In this document: positions 9,206-23,138 of the stretch, one piece after another
How positions within the stretch are numbered: the stretch's first letter is position 1
How the letters are laid out: the number at the start of each line of letters is the position of its first letter
Assembly: GCA_026874595.1 (NCBI GenBank)
Contig: CM049318.1
Span: 24,939,456 to 25,003,455 of the forward strand
Direction of reading: 5' to 3'
Length of the DNA stretch: 64,000 nt
DNA from: Sipunculus nudus
Lineage: Eukaryota; Annelida; Sipuncula; Golfingiida; Sipunculidae
The notes under the pieces: generated by a model
The model's database searches: none
What the model was told of the DNA's origin: nothing
The model's input: the letters and a program-made list of their open reading frames with translations, nothing else
Position numbers and translations under genes: made by a program

Positions 9206-12200
9206 ATTCGTCATCGCTATGGATTATAAATCCTACTTTATGTCTAAGAAGACATCATTTGTAAACAGTTTCAAATAAGTACTGTAAATGATGTGAAATA
9301 TTGTTCGTTAAATTCTTTCACCAGTTTTCTTTTTATTTATGATGAACCCCGTACTAAATATATAATTCAACCTTCGTGTTGTAATCGACCCTTATTCAAA
9401 AGATCGTATGCCTATCATCTCCCGCCCCCAAATGTGTCGAGCTAAAGTTTAGTCAAATAATTCAGGCGGCAGGTAATTTGAATCAGACATAAGATCAAAT
9501 ATATCATTTAGAGAAACAGTGTAAAGTTTATAATTTAACAATATTGGATAAAGACCTAACTTCAGATTTAACGTTTGTGCATCACAAAAATTATGTACTG
9601 AATATGTAATACACCGGATTCTTTTCATAAACCTGTCGTTTGATATTAAAAGCAATGTATGTTCATGAAAAAAGTTTGCCATGTTATACATTCAGCAAAG
9701 TAATATAGATGTATGAATTTCCCTTAAGGTATCATATTATTCTGGTTTATGTCTGAGAATTTTCACAGTCTTTCACTTATAGCTAGCCTTTATGCATAGC
9801 TTTCACTAAACAAAATATGAATCAAAGGTGACTTATTTCTGTGAAACCTATAGGCCCAATTAAAACCCAGTTAAATAGTTTTTACATGACCTGTGCTCCA
9901 CAGCTTATTACATGAACATTTTGAAGACATTTCTTTTATTCGGGTAAGCAAAAATAAAGTTTTCTGACATACATTGATCCGATATCCGTCCATAAGCTTA
10001 ATCTAAATTGTTCGATTGGACATATTTCAAGCAAAATTTCAAACCAAACCTGAAAAAAGTTCCTACCCCGTATAAGAATACGGATGAATGTTTCCCATAA
10101 AACAGTATGTAACAAAAGCCACAAAAAATAACTCGTAAATGTGTTCCTCCCACTCTACCTTGGACATAAAGCTGGTTTTTATCAACCCGTTTTTCGATAC
10201 AGGTCAGATAAGTGCAGAAGAAAAAAATCCGTTACAGCTTGATTATTTGTGACATGCAAGCAGGTGTTAACAAGATATAATGTATGTATCAGATATAATA
10301 TGGCTTCATTGCTTTAAAGATTTTAAGTATATTATAGACTTTAACTATGAATGTAACGAGGAAAGAGTCTGTAGAATAAATAAGATTGTGGGTATATTTG
10401 GAATATATTTATGTGATCATAAAAATAATCTTTTGGGAATTTTAAGCATAATTTATATAACCAAGGAATTATTTTCCTGATGAATGATGTACTCTTGGAT
10501 TTTTGGATGAACGTTTGCTACAATATTGGTAATGAAATGTCCCACTAAGTTCTTTTCTTCTTGTTTTCATTTACACATCGACTGATTTATATGCCTATTG
10601 GAGTGCAAACTTTGTGTTTATTTTGTCAACTTTTACATTTAATCTATAACATATTAACCTGGATGTTATCTGCACCAGACTGCACATTTCTACCAGATGT
10701 TCAATGTTAACATGGTTGAATCCAGTACATATAGTCACAGACTATTCAGAGAGACTGTTTGGTCTGTTAGCAGGTAAATCCTGAGATAATCTTTATACAC
10801 ACAGACATGCATACGTACATGTAGACAGACTCTAAAATAATGTAAGGTAATAACTGGGTATTTTCTACAGGATCACATATTAAGACTTTGGGTGATTCAC
10901 TTCTGAACACTTCTTTAAAGACGTAGATAGCAAATATTAAACCCTAAAATCCAGCGCTCCCCATAACCGGAGCGCAAAGGAAGAATCTTAAAAGGCTAGG
11001 AGGTGTAAAAATTGAAGTGCTTTAATTTTATCAGAATTTTAAATACAAATGTTCGTCGACGTCATTTTCATGTCAATCTACACTCAAAAATGAAAACTGA
11101 ACAGATCCTTAGATAAAAAAGACAATTGTTATCTAAACCAAAAATAAACGTAATAAGGGATTTTACATGACGAGACATAAATAAGTAGGCTCCGTCAACT
11201 AAATGGTTGCGTACGCACTCATAGGCTATATTTTACGGGTTGCAGTTAGATAAAGGGCACGTTAGCACCATAAATGAGGAGAATAACCTATTACCTATAA
11301 TTTTTTTTAAACAAATGAGGACTCGAAAATTGAGGGTTGCCTATCTCTTTCATGTTACATGTGCACTGGACCTTGCCAAATTACACTTTCAACATCTGTC
11401 GGCGACGCAAACAACTGTGGATTCTTAACTAGTATGTCGACAAAGTCAGCGAAGTCAGCTTTATCAGAGTTGTATAAGTGCTTAGTAACGTAGGGGCATG
11501 TATATGTTATCATTCACAAGTGCGACATCTGTGAGCGACCAGAGGCACTAGGTGTTCAGCGGAAGGTTTAGAACATCGACGAAAATGCAGATTTTGCTAT
11601 ATTTCAAATGTAAAAAATCACCTCAATTCCAATCTAAAGTTCCTGTTTAACTCTGAGTTGTATCTTATTTAACTTGACAAAGTTTAAGCGTGACCCGTGT
11701 CCAATTACATCTTGTTCCAAGGACCGGACTGAGACACTGGATGATGGGCCAATATTTTCGTTATTGTTGACGCCTCATGGACAACAGGCACCCTGTCACA
11801 TAACATAAACCAGACCGATCGTTGGTTGTTTTGGTATACTTTATGGCAACAACTACCATGTGCGAGAAATATTCATTTGTAAAGCAGTACTTTGGAAAAT
11901 CGCCCTAAATGTTTGTTGAATTTCTGATCGCATGAATAGAAGTTGGTTCGCAGATACGTAACTACGAGACACAGGAAATGACGGGTTATCATGATGAAAT
12001 TATCACTTCGGTTTGTGGGGCTACGTGTTTAGTGTGTATGTGTGTTATCTGATCCCCAGTAACCAAATGTTAATATTTTATCTTTCTCAATCAGTTTAAA
12101 ATCGCATTGGCACTGGCGGCAGGCGTGCTGTTAGTTTACTCTTTATCGAACACAAAGCAAATGTGTTACGTTAAATATAGATTTCCCATAAATATATCAG

Positions 12201-12318
12201 GCAAAATGAGATAGTAATGATAATTTATATATATTTATATACCTTAATGTAAAAAAAATAGTTAAATTAACATTCGAATATTTGCAAAGTCTGAGTTATA
12301 CGTATAATATGTTTTCAG

Positions 12319-12453
12319 GGAGATGCTCACATGAGCGACTATCCCTAATCGTTTCGCTATATTAACCCCGCCGACATGTACCACCTGGAGTATTATGTGT
12401 GCCACATGATACCGTACGGGATGTACTCCAAGGCCCAGAAGCTCAACCGATGA
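12319..12453 (+). pseudogene. C1GALT1-like orphan exon 3 with in-frame stop
   Basis: A full-length, 135-bp copy of exon 3 with a good TTTTCAG acceptor. The reading frame GDAHMSDYP is cut by a TAA at 12346-12348, after nine codons, although the remaining codons and the TGA at 12451-12453 are kept. Substitutions such as Tyr to Cys and Arg to Ile have built up in the conserved block. Intron-2-like sequence lies upstream (10.8-12.3 kb), but no exon 1 or 2 precedes it, so it is a partial duplicate. Confidence 0.88.
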
Positions 12454-14696
12454 CGTCACAAGCTGAACTATAAATCGGGGACGTGTCAAATACACAGATA
12501 TCGATACGCGAACTTGGGTAAAGGATTTTGTACTCAGTTGACTTTGTTTATATTAAGTTTTAAATCAAGACATTGTTGATTACTTACAGATAATGTTTGG
12601 GGTTTTTCGTTATTTTATTTAATACAGCGCTCATTTTTATGCACTGAGTCTTGTCAAAGGCACTTAACATACATAAAACAATATAGTACACTAATCAATA
12701 CTCTACAAATACACATAAATTAGTGGATAAGTCCTGACAGACGGACGGACGACAAGACGCACGGACAGACGGACATCGGATCATAACTATAGGCCAGATG
12801 ACTTAATTTTAGTCAGCTAAGGTGTTAGGTGGACAATATTTTGAGGTATATTATGCATCCGAGTAACAATAATGTAGCATGGTATAAAAACTCAAAAGGA
12901 GACCCAGCTGCCGTTGAGATGATGTTGTCAACCGGCTGACGTCAAACAGAAGGAGAGAAGTTACCATAACTCTACATGAACTGCTGATTTATTCCTAGTT
13001 CCATGTGTTCCAATGGCAATTTTACGCACAAAAGCTTTCGTTCCAAACGTGGCAGGGTAGCTTAACTGTACTCAGTCCCACTAACCACTGTCCACTTGTT
13101 TTTTTAGATAAGACATTTTATCTTTTCCCAGATAGCTACATATGGAACTTATTGATGTTTCACATTTTTTAACCCTTTACGATGATTTGGCAGATGTGAT
13201 GTGTCCTTGCAATAATGGCTATCTTTGTTTCAGCTTATTATATTTTTAAAGGGTTTACATGACATCATCTTACATGCAGGTGTCAATTGAGGCTGCTTTT
13301 GCATGTGACCATTTAGACGCTTTCATCTTTTACAGTAAACTATCATTTTCCCTTCAAAATGTAACAAATGAACTATTTCCATAGCCAAAAGATAGGTTAA
13401 CATGAGGGGAAGACACGGACTAAGGTATCCTCACGGAAAGATGACGGAAGGCGTGTGATGCCAGTTCTGGTACAGGGAAGAAAAAGGAATCACAAATACT
13501 ATACATTATCTTAAATCGTTTACTTGTTATATTACTTCTGTATTATACTAGACCTATCAGGTCATTGATAGCTATATTTATCACATATACTTGTGAAATA
13601 AAACGTGGTCCCATGCGTCAATAGACATAATTGCGTGCGAAACGTTTTTGTTGGCTTATACACAATGCATTAGTTCTATAATATGGGGCTAGGTGGCAGT
13701 ACCTTGCCTATGTGTTACCATGTAGTCACACAGCAAGTTTACCGCTAATTCCTATTATCTTTCTCGGCTGTGCCGACCTTGCATTATACGTGTCCCTCCA
13801 TTGCGGAGTTCTTTATACATTGCTTAAATAATTTGAGATTTAAAGATGAAAATTTTTATGACCCTAGCATTCGGTCATTCAATGGCTTCCCAAGATTCTC
13901 AAGATTCTCACTTACGTTAAATGAGTAAAGCGCGTAATAGACACGTTATTTTGAGCTGGAATCATTATAAAGAAGTCCCAAAAAATATTAATGATATTGT
14001 AAACAGTTAACACATGGACTCATAAAATTCATGAAAGGGCCTGTGGCCTAAGGAGCAAATATAATATATATGCACGGATTAAATCTAATTTAAGAAATCG
14101 AGAAGATAGTAATTATAATAACTTCAAGGAATTATACTTAAAAAAGGGGTTAATATGAAATTTTCTGGGGCAATTATGAAATCAATTTAATCTTAAACCA
14201 AGATGTTGGTAATTTGAAGTAGATTGCGAGTTACCACACTCTGAAGTTTGTTAACGTAAATTGCTACACCTGAACATCACCGGATAGTAACGTACTGCCA
14301 TGTTTTATTTTTTTTCCAAATTGATCTTACCATATATGGAGCACTTTGTCGATTATTAATAGAATTATATTATAACAAATTGCTACAAGTGATAATAAAA
14401 TGATGAAATGATAATAATTTGTACTAAACAAGGGACCTTGTTAGACCTCAGCTTTAACTATTTGTAGAAAATTCCTAGTAGCTGTGTGAAAAATGCAGAG
14501 GTCTCTTATGATTACAATCGTGTATTCGTAAAAGTTTTAGCATATAAACTAAGTGATATAATATACATGTAAATATATCAACTTGGAACAAACGACACAC
14601 TGCAAATTATAGAATAATGGATATTAGTTGAAGTATAATGAATATAATAAATACAATGAAATATATAAGGCAAAGGGGCCTTCAACAAAATAGTTA

Positions 14697-14698
<2 letters not shown>

Positions 14699-14764
<66 letters not shown>
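14699..14764. repeat. (TA)n microsatellite
   Basis: An array of about 66 bp at the position equivalent to 7828-7868 in flank copy A. Confidence 0.95.
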
Positions 14765-14766
<2 letters not shown>

Positions 14767-15944
14767 CGGACCCCAAGTAAAAGAATGAAAGCTTTTACTT
14801 TAACTATTACAAACCTTGACTAAAACAAATTAGGAATGGTGCGTTTATTTGAGTAAGCATAAATTGAAACAAAGAAAATGGCTTAAGTTGTTATGTGATT
14901 AGTCCATTCTAGATGCTATCATGGTCCAATGGACACTAAGCACCAGTCATTGGCTTGAGATCATAGCCATTTAGATAAACCATGGGCCTATTTGTTGATT
15001 CTTAACTAGGCTTAGTCACTAAACACTGCAGTAGTGCTTGACCAGTTTACACATTATGTGGGGCAAGTTATCATCAGCTGAGGCTGGACAGTGCTACTGC
15101 GGTGTTGCTGATGTCTGAGCACTTTAGATATAGACAGTTTGATTGTCATAACCTCTATTATGAGTTGATTAGTAGTGCCACAAAGAGTGAATGAGGCCCT
15201 GGTCGTAATATAACCAAGTAGTATATTTTAGTCTCAGCAGGCCTAACACGGCTTGAACTCATTTTGTTTTGTGTTTGAAAATCTAGTTTATATCATAAGT
15301 ATTAAACACCTACTCAAGAAATTTAATTTTTTTAATTTTACAAGAATATACTATATGCACATCGCATGTTCTATAATGAAAGGATATACGGATGTACATA
15401 ATTAATTTAGTTTATGTTTGCTCAACGAGAACTGATCGTATTTCATCACACTAACTTGCACCCAACCTTCCTTCGATATAATTGTGTTTCAGGATTATTC
15501 AGACCTTACTCTCTTTCTTTTAAAGCTGTGCTTACATGAAGTAGTTTACTTCATTTTCCGTTAAACATTTTGGGTAATGTTTAATAAAATGAAAAATATA
15601 TTGTCTTTAACTATGGTTAATGTGAATCTAAGGAAACTGGTATTATGTTATTCTTATCAAACTGAACTTTACCAAATAGTGCGCCTAGAAACTTCATATA
15701 TACTTAAGCATTTAAATCTATTATATTTCATTTTTAATTAAGGCAATAATAACAACTTTAATATATGATACATGTTTAAGTTTCAGCTACAGGGAACGGG
15801 GGTTGGGTATTGCATGTAGAACGCAAGGTAATTATATGCTTATATCTCTATTTAAAAGTAAAGTAATAGTAAAAGTAATAGATGAAAAAATGGTGCAATA
15901 GCAAAAGTAATAGTAATAGAATCCCTGTTATAGGACGCAACCCT

Positions 15945-15947
15945 GAT

Positions 15948-16016
<69 letters not shown>
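15945..16016. repeat. (TA)n microsatellite
   Basis: An array of about 70 bp with one AAATA interruption, at the position equivalent to 9145-9202 in copy A and directly before the exon-3-less remnant at about 16046. Confidence 0.95.
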
Positions 16017-16018
<2 letters not shown>

Positions 16019-16045
16019 ACATAAAATTGTACAATTTAAACACGG

Positions 16046-16110
16046 ATATATAACAAAGTCTGAGTTATACGTATCACGTGTTATGTCCTCATTTGGCTTT
16101 GTTTTCTAAT
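16046..16110 (+). pseudogene. Remnant of the exon 3 flanks with the exon deleted
   Basis: AAAGTCTGAGTTATACGTAT matches the sequence just upstream of the exon 3 copy at 12319. It is followed after a few bases by TCATTTGGCTTTG, which normally lies downstream of exon 3 (compare about 23228 and 37503). The polypyrimidine tract, acceptor and whole exon are missing. This is a deletion scar of another array member and encodes nothing. Confidence 0.6.
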
Positions 16111-18910
16111 AAGCCTAAGCTAATGACTGAGGTTATGCCATTATTGTAATAAAAAATTAAGAGTGATTCAGGAGTCATAACCTGTTGTTAAGACAATCGA
16201 GCGAATCTCTGTAGAGCGAGGTTATATCGAGATTATATTTTGCCATTGAGGCACAGGTGTGGTTTAAACTAGTAATGCTTCTGCAAAGGCTAAAAAGCCC
16301 ATAATTACTTTGACACTCTTACCAATGATACAACAAGTTGAACTTGAAATATTTAATCGTAAGGATGTCAAGTTTTTTTTAATCAATGTCCTAGTTATCG
16401 CAAGTGTGCACAATGTATTGAATGAATCTTTGTTCTGCCAAAACCAAAAATTTGGGAGCATTTCGTTATTTTATGAAATTATCTATTTATAGACTGTTGG
16501 ATAGAACGGACACAGAGGAATATACTCCATAAACATGTATGACGAGCATAAGTATCAAGTTCGATATAAAGCCTTACATCTGAAATTTGTATGTCTTTTT
16601 TTTGCCAAATAAATATCATTTTATATTTTATATACTCCACATACATGTACGACGGTAATAAGTATCAAGGTCGAAATTAAGCCTTATATCTGGAAATCGT
16701 ATGTCTTTTTTTGCCAAATAAATATCATTTTATGTTTTTTTCTAATTAATAACTAAAATTTGAGATTTCCCTTTTTATAATTCAGAATATTTACTGAGCT
16801 GTATAACCTATTTGAAAGAGGTGAAGCGGTGACAGCATAGTCTGTAAACCTTTTAATTGTGACGACGCCAATATCTAAATGTTCATATAATATAACATTT
16901 CCACAAAATTTTTATGCAAATTTTTCTTGGAATTTTGTACTCAGGTGAAAGAAATTCGTCAGCTTTAATCGACAGTGGTCAAGTCAACTTTACTGAACTT
17001 ACTGTACTCAACAATATGGTGGATAAGTAATATTGTTTTGACAATTCTCTGGGTTTTTTTGAAAGTTATTATTTTTATTCTTAATTTATGCTATGTTTTT
17101 AAGATTTGTCATAGTTAAGGATGATAAGTTCTACCTTATATCTAAGAAGACTTAATTGGTACACAGTTTCAATTAAGTACTGTTAAATATGTTAAATATC
17201 ATTCGCTAACATCTTTCACCAGTTTTCCGTTTAGTTATAACGAAACCTCAACTCAATATATACTTCTACCTTCCCATTTTGATCGACCCTTATTCAACAT
17301 CTCCGCATGCCTTACATACTTCAAGCAAAATGTCCTTTGCCCTTCTAAGGATACGAATGCCATGTCACCCATTAAACGGTATGTAACATAAACCAAAATA
17401 AACAACTTGTAAATGTGTTCCTCCCGCTCTGCCTTGGACAGATATGCTGATTTTTATAAACCCGTTTATCGATACAGGTCAGATTACTGCTGAAGAAAAA
17501 AAATCTGTTACAGCTTGATTATTTGTTACATGCAAGCAGGTGTAAAAAGATGTAATGAATATATAAGATATAATATGGCTACATTCATTTAAAGATTGTT
17601 AGTATAATATAGACTTTAACTATGAGTTTTATAAGGTGAGAGTCTGTAGGATGAATAAGATGGTGGGTATATTTAGAATATATTTATGTGATCTTGATGA
17701 TAATCTTCTGGGAATTTTATGCATAATTTATATAACCAAGGAATTATTTTCCATGATTTCTGATGTACTCTTAGAATATTTGGGTGAATGTTTACTGCAA
17801 TATTGGTAATGCATTGCCAACCGCAGTCATTTCCTTCATATTATCATTTACACAACGACTGATTAATATGCCTTTTGGCGTGCAAACTTTGTGTTTCTTT
17901 TGTAAACTTTTACATTAAATCTATTACATGTTAACCTGGGTGTTATCTGCACCAGACTGCACATATCTACCTAGTGTTCAAATGGTTGAATCTAGCACAT
18001 ATAGTTACAGATTATTGAGAGAGTAATTCCTGTGATAATCTTCATACAAAGAGATATGCATACGTACATGTAAACAGACAGTCTCGATACACTGGCGGTG
18101 CCCTAATATAATATATGTAAAAACTGGGTATTGTCTACAGGGTCATATATTAAGCCCTAAGAGATTTGCTTCATGACACTTAATTTAAGACGTAGATAGT
18201 AAACATTGAACCCTGAAATCCAGCGCTCCTCATAACCGGAGGCCAAGGAAAAGACTTAAAAGTTTAGAGGATTTAAAAATTGAAGTGCATTAATTTTATC
18301 AGAATCATGAAAACAAATGTTCGTCCAACGTAATTTTTATGTCAATATACTTTCAAACATGAAAAACTAACTGAACAGATACATAGATAAAAAAAGACAA
18401 TTGTAATCTAAACCTAAATTAAACGATATAAGGGATTTTACATGACGAGACACCTAAACATGTGGGCTCTGTCATGGGTAGCTAAATGGTTGCTTATGAA
18501 CTCATAGGCTATATTTTACGGGTTGCATTTAGATAAAGGGCACGTTGGACACCGTAATGAGGAGAATTTATTTTTTCCTATAAGTTTTTTTTTTAAAAAC
18601 GGAACAGTCCTCAAAAATGGAGGGTCGCCTATCTTTTTCATGTTACATGTGCACAAGACCTTGCCAAATAACACTAGCGACATCTGTCGGCCACGCAAAC
18701 AACTGTGTTCTTGACTAGTATATCCACAAAAGTATCTATTTTGCATTATAACAAAAAATAACTTTATTTTTAATTGATGGGTTTATCAGATGGTCTGAAT
18801 TGTAGACTTTTTTCACTTGATAAAATTCACTACAACATAACACACCAGAAATATGATCATGGAAAAGGTTTATTCTTGCATATACATACACATATATATA
18901 TACACACACA

Positions 18911-18914
18911 TGCA

Positions 18915-18983
<69 letters not shown>
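18911..18983. repeat. (TA)n microsatellite with CA/TA lead-in
   Basis: A TA array preceded by mixed ACACATATATA sequence from about 18880. Confidence 0.95.
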
Positions 18984-18987
<4 letters not shown>

Positions 18988-19813
18988 AGGGGGGAGATGC
19001 GACAGACAGAGAGCACATACTTATCTCGAAGAAATCTAAATCCCAAACGGCTTAAACAATGAAAGTCAAATATAGGAAGGCTTAACGAAAAATAACGGCC
19101 CCAATACAACACATAGTTATACTGTACTTAATGTACTTATGGAAATTAAGAAAAAAAACAACCGTTTACATAAAAACAACAGTTGAGCTTTCATATCATG
19201 TTCAATTGGTTAATAAACAAGACAAAATAACTTTGTATGACCTGAATGGAATTTACTTGATTGAATAGTTCATTAAAGAAAATCTTCATGTAAACACAAA
19301 AGTTTCCACGTAAAAAAATGTAAAATGTATTACAGTGTTCCGCGGGAGCATGAGTTGTAATCCTCAAGTTTTTTAAGCATATTTCTTGGCCACAACCGTG
19401 ACAGTCACGATTATGCAAAATAGTTGAAAGGGTCTTTTCAAATCACTGTTTCTTTTCTAGGATCCACAATATTTGAACCAATATCATACCTGATCCTCGG
19501 GTCTTTTTCGTATCCGTGCCTTGAATATGTTGTCTCCCCGTCACTCCAATGGTCAGCTAAATACATTAACAACCAGACATGCATTTTCTCCTAAATCAAG
19601 CTTGTACTTCAATGCAATTTGTATTTAAGAGGATATTTTAAACAAGTGTGCGGATTTTTTTGGCATTACTCATTTAATTCTTTTATAGTTTAACAAATAA
19701 GGGGATTAATTCGTGCCTATTTGGCCTGGTTTATCTTGAAATGATGACCCCAAAACGTGACCGAATCAAATTGTTACTTTAGATGCAAATTGTTAATTTG
19801 TAAAATAAGATAT

Positions 19814-19817
<4 letters not shown>

Positions 19818-19887
<70 letters not shown>
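19818..19887. repeat. (TA)n microsatellite
   Basis: A TA array of about 70 bp within the 5' flank of unit 2. Units 3, 4 and 5 have only a short TATGTATACC here, so the expansion is private to unit 2. Confidence 0.95.
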
Positions 19888-19888
<1 letters not shown>

Positions 19889-20184
19889 CCCTTTACTTAA
19901 CAATATTGATGGGAACATCCATGCGCTAGCATTTTTACATGAATCATTACATAAACATCGATGCAGGATTAGTTTTTGCGGTGAAAAATCGTGTCAGATC
20001 GAAAAACAGTCCAACCTTGACGGGCAACAAGGTCAACAAGGTAAAGGGAAACAATGCAGCAGCTGCTCCAATTACTAAGCAATCAGAACGAGAGAGACAA
20101 TCGATGACAGCAATTGATAACACAGTGCATTTACTAAAACGATATCGCCTGACTTTTGTATAAGGTGTTTGCCATTGATATTTA

Positions 20185-20335
20185 TAGGTGGCTGATTTCT
20201 ATATATATCAAATAGATACCTATGAGTGGATAACTCAAATACATACTTTTTCAGTGGATATTTCTGATAAATACCTCTGAGTGGACAACTCTAATAAATA
20301 CTTACGACTGAACGACTCAGATAGATAGATAGCAT
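20185..20335. repeat. Degenerate 27-bp minisatellite, unit 2 copy
   Basis: Imperfect 27-bp units (TCTGATAAATACCTCTGAG then TGGACAAC), orthologous in position to the intron 1 repeat of the other units. Confidence 0.8.
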
Positions 20336-21639
20336 CCCATCATTTAGCAGGATATTCTGAGGTCACACAATTTGTATAAATTTATTTACAGTTCGTTACA
20401 TTCCCCTTTTCTGAGAAGCAAGTCATCCCTGCAGCAACTGTTCACATTTTGCTAAAGTTATATTAAAAAAATTAATGAGAAATTTGCGTAATTATAAGAA
20501 ATATACAAAAATCTGAGGAGTAATGGGTTAAGAAACTGACATCTGCATCTGAAAGGGGATGTATTGGTAGGAGTCGGTTTTAAAATCTATTTCGATTGAT
20601 TGAAAAATAAATAAAACAAATGATTGATTATTTTTTTTATAATTTTATGTACTTTCTTGAACACCCTGAAATCTGATGTAAACTACTACTTTAAATAATG
20701 ACCACAGTATATAGGGTAAGATATACAAAAGTATTAATAATGAGAGCATCAATCCACCCACACCTAAGGTCGTCTTGCCGTCAGACGATAGTTGGCAAGG
20801 TTCCGTTATGCTGTTACTTTCTTTGTAATCGTTTATCTCTGACAGGATTGGATTCTTTGCATGTGCATGCATGCATAATTGATTTTATCGATTTGAAAGA
20901 AAACGACTTATCATCGATTTAATCGATCAATCGGTTCAATACTATATTGAGGAATACTTCTCTTTTGACAAATATTTATAAAACAGGTGCACCTCCCAAA
21001 AGGGAGGAGATTATTTTTAATTTATATCAAGGGACATACAGCCTTTAATAAATATCACAACCTCTGATCGAGGCGTGACAAATAGTCTTAAATATCGTAA
21101 TAGCTGGAAAATAGGAGATTCCGCGCTGGATGTTCTATTGGATTTATAATTTTACAAGCAAGATAAGCAACTAGATGTTGGGCACAAACAAGCGATCAAA
21201 ACTAATGGAAATCATAGGGAATCGGCGATGCAAAGTAGGAACTAAGGTCATGAAAGAAAATAAATTTCAGGTGCAAATCTTATTAAATAAAAACGAAATA
21301 TATTTACTTAAATTACTAAAATTACTAAAAAGGTCATTATCTGTTATCAATCATCAAGAGAGTTCTCGGAAACACAGACATAATAAAAAAAATAACAAGG
21401 GAAAAAATAAGGATTTAAAAATTGTGTTTTAACGTATCCAAGAGGAAATTTGCGATGATATACACCCTGTGTCTCTCTGAATGAGTATCACATTTTGGCG
21501 GACCACAAAGGTTCCAGGAATATGTAATTACTTATGTTTGGAGACCATTTTATGAACATGATGTAAAAGAAATAGATCAAAAGAATGAATTAAAATAGGA
21601 TTCCATAGGAAGCAAAAGTTTTTAATTGTGTTTTTTTAG

Positions 21640-21715
21640 ATGACGTCAAAAACAATACTAAGTTTCCGACATTTGTATTAAACGCCCCTCCCGGACTGCT
21701 AGAACAATGAAGTTT
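21640..21715 (+). pseudogene. Unit 2 exon 2 remnant
   Basis: Two separated parts of exon 2 fused by internal deletion. The splice acceptor TTTTTTTAG is kept, while the DDD region and everything 3' of it are lost. Confidence 0.85.
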
Positions 21716-23031
21716 TTCTTTGAAATCACTGCTTTTTGTTTCATTTTTATTTTTTTTGCGTTGCCATTGAACCTGGATTTACCTGTAGCAATTAACACAT
21801 ATCGATTAGATGTTCCACGACCGCACTGTATACATGTGTTTACAACCCGCCGAACTCAACTTACATATGGAAATACGTAATTGAATATTGTTTTGGCCCG
21901 TGTAACATAAATCTATGTTTAGCGAGTCTAGCTAAGAGGAAGATAGCAGATATATTACCTTATTTGCAAGGTTCCCTCGTACTCTGAAGCCAAACATAAA
22001 ATGATTAAAAGGCTATTGGGTATTAAATATTGATTCCATTCAGGAATCACAGTTATAGGAATATGGAAAACCTTTTTTTTTCCTCTAGGTTATTCCATAT
22101 AAATCCTTATACACTAAAACAGATATTTTAATAAAAAACAATCGATAAACAACTTCCTTGTTGATTAAAGGAAACGTTAAATTATTGGAGACTACAAACG
22201 ATACAGAGAAGTTACTACATTACTATGGGTGGCCAAATGGCCGCGAATTTAAACACATACTTTATTTCATCGGTTGCAATTAGTTCAAGAGTATATTGGT
22301 AACAACCTACCTACGTTATTGGTCAGGTTGACCTTCGTAAATTATACGAATAGCCTTAAGCGACATCTGTAGGTAACAAGAGGTCTAATATAACGACAGG
22401 TCTGGAGGTCTAGGGTCTTGTATATCGACAAAATGCCAATGTTACTATGTTTCAACATTTCAAAACACACATTTAAATTCAAGAGATCCTGTCAGATATT
22501 CTAGTTTGAATCTTATTTCAATCGACGGCACTTTTCGGCACCATTTTGGTCCTTCGACATTGTGAAAGATAATGCGACCAGCGTCAGAATCCCTTCGTAT
22601 CTTGTTTGGAAGACCGGACCTTAACATTGGATGAGGATTTTTTTTTTTAATTTTTGACGCCAATGGCTTACAGGTATGCTGTCACATTACATGAACCAGA
22701 CCGATTGTTAGCTTTTTAATGTACTTTCTGGCAACACCTACCATGTGCGAGATATATTCAGTTGTAACTCAGCACCTTGGAAACCCCATACATGTTTGTT
22801 GCAGTGTTGAAAGCATGAATACAAGGAAAGCTCGAACAAGTTACTTAAATATATATTTTCTTCATATTTACTATTTTTATATATAAATATATACAAAAAC
22901 GTATGTTAATATACAGATAGTATACTAATAAACAATCATACATACATATATATGTAGATATATATAAAAACATTAAAATTTAAAGCTGGATCACCGATCA
23001 AGTTTGACTCATATGTATCATGTGTTTTCAA

Positions 23032-23138
23032 GGCGCTGCGCATATGCGCGACGATCCCATAATGGTTTACTACTTTGTGTACCACATAAGACCATGCGGA
23101 ATCTATTCCAGCCACAGAAGCTTGCTCAACAGGTAACG
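23032..23138 (+). pseudogene. Unit 2 exon 3 remnant
   Basis: Recognisable as GCGCTGCGCATATGCGCGAC, then a deletion of the TTCCACTAC-to-GAG segment, then TACTTTGTGTACCACATAAG. The acceptor has an extra A (TTTTCAAGG), and the terminal codons are shifted. Confidence 0.8.

Larger units (their letters stand above)
4769..12318. other. Duplicated 3' flank of unit 1, copy A
   Basis: No gene is supported. From exon 3 to about 11.4 kb this flank is a diverged duplicate of about 12.45-18.74 kb. Matching landmarks include about 5.29 and 12.98 kb, 6.54 and 13.51 kb, 7.99 and 14.89 kb, 8.94 and 15.78 kb, and 11.24 and 18.52 kb. The stretch 10.8-12.3 kb is itself a copy of intron 2 and leads into the exon 3 copy at 12319. 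(TA)n arrays lie at 7828-7868 and 9145-9202, and a copy-A-specific insertion at about 5675-6280. Confidence 0.75.
12454..18770. other. Duplicated 3' flank, copy B
   Basis: Diverged duplicate of the 4.77-11.4 kb flank. It lacks the insertion found at 5675-6280 and instead carries an extra block (about 16.02-17.1 kb) homologous to the sequence after exon 3 of units 2, 3 and 4 (about 23.2, 32.3 and 37.5 kb). (TA)n arrays lie at 14699-14764 and 15945-16016. The last part, 18.44-18.74 kb, is an intron-2-like block again. No coding gene was found. Confidence 0.75.
18771..19938. other. 5' flank of unit 2
   Basis: No gene. About 18.99-19.45 kb matches about 39.0-39.55 kb upstream of unit 5, and 19.46-19.7 kb is the common 5' block. 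Large (TA)n arrays lie at about 18.90-18.98 kb and 19.82-19.89 kb. Open frames over them are simple-repeat artefacts. Confidence 0.65.
19939..23138 (+). pseudogene. C1GALT1-like unit 2, heavily deleted pseudogene
   Basis: The 5' block at 19.94-20.16 kb matches the sequence upstream of exon 1 in units 3-5, but exon 1 is missing. The text jumps from the pre-exon block to the intron 1 minisatellite (20185-20335). Exon 2 survives only as about 76 bp at 21640-21715. There the acceptor and ATGACG start are joined to an internal part (AACAATACTAAGTTTCC through GCTAGAACAATGAAG) and then directly to sequence that normally follows exon 2, so the catalytic core is gone. Exon 3 is present as about 107 bp near 23032-23138 with an internal deletion. 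No functional product is possible. Confidence 0.85.
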
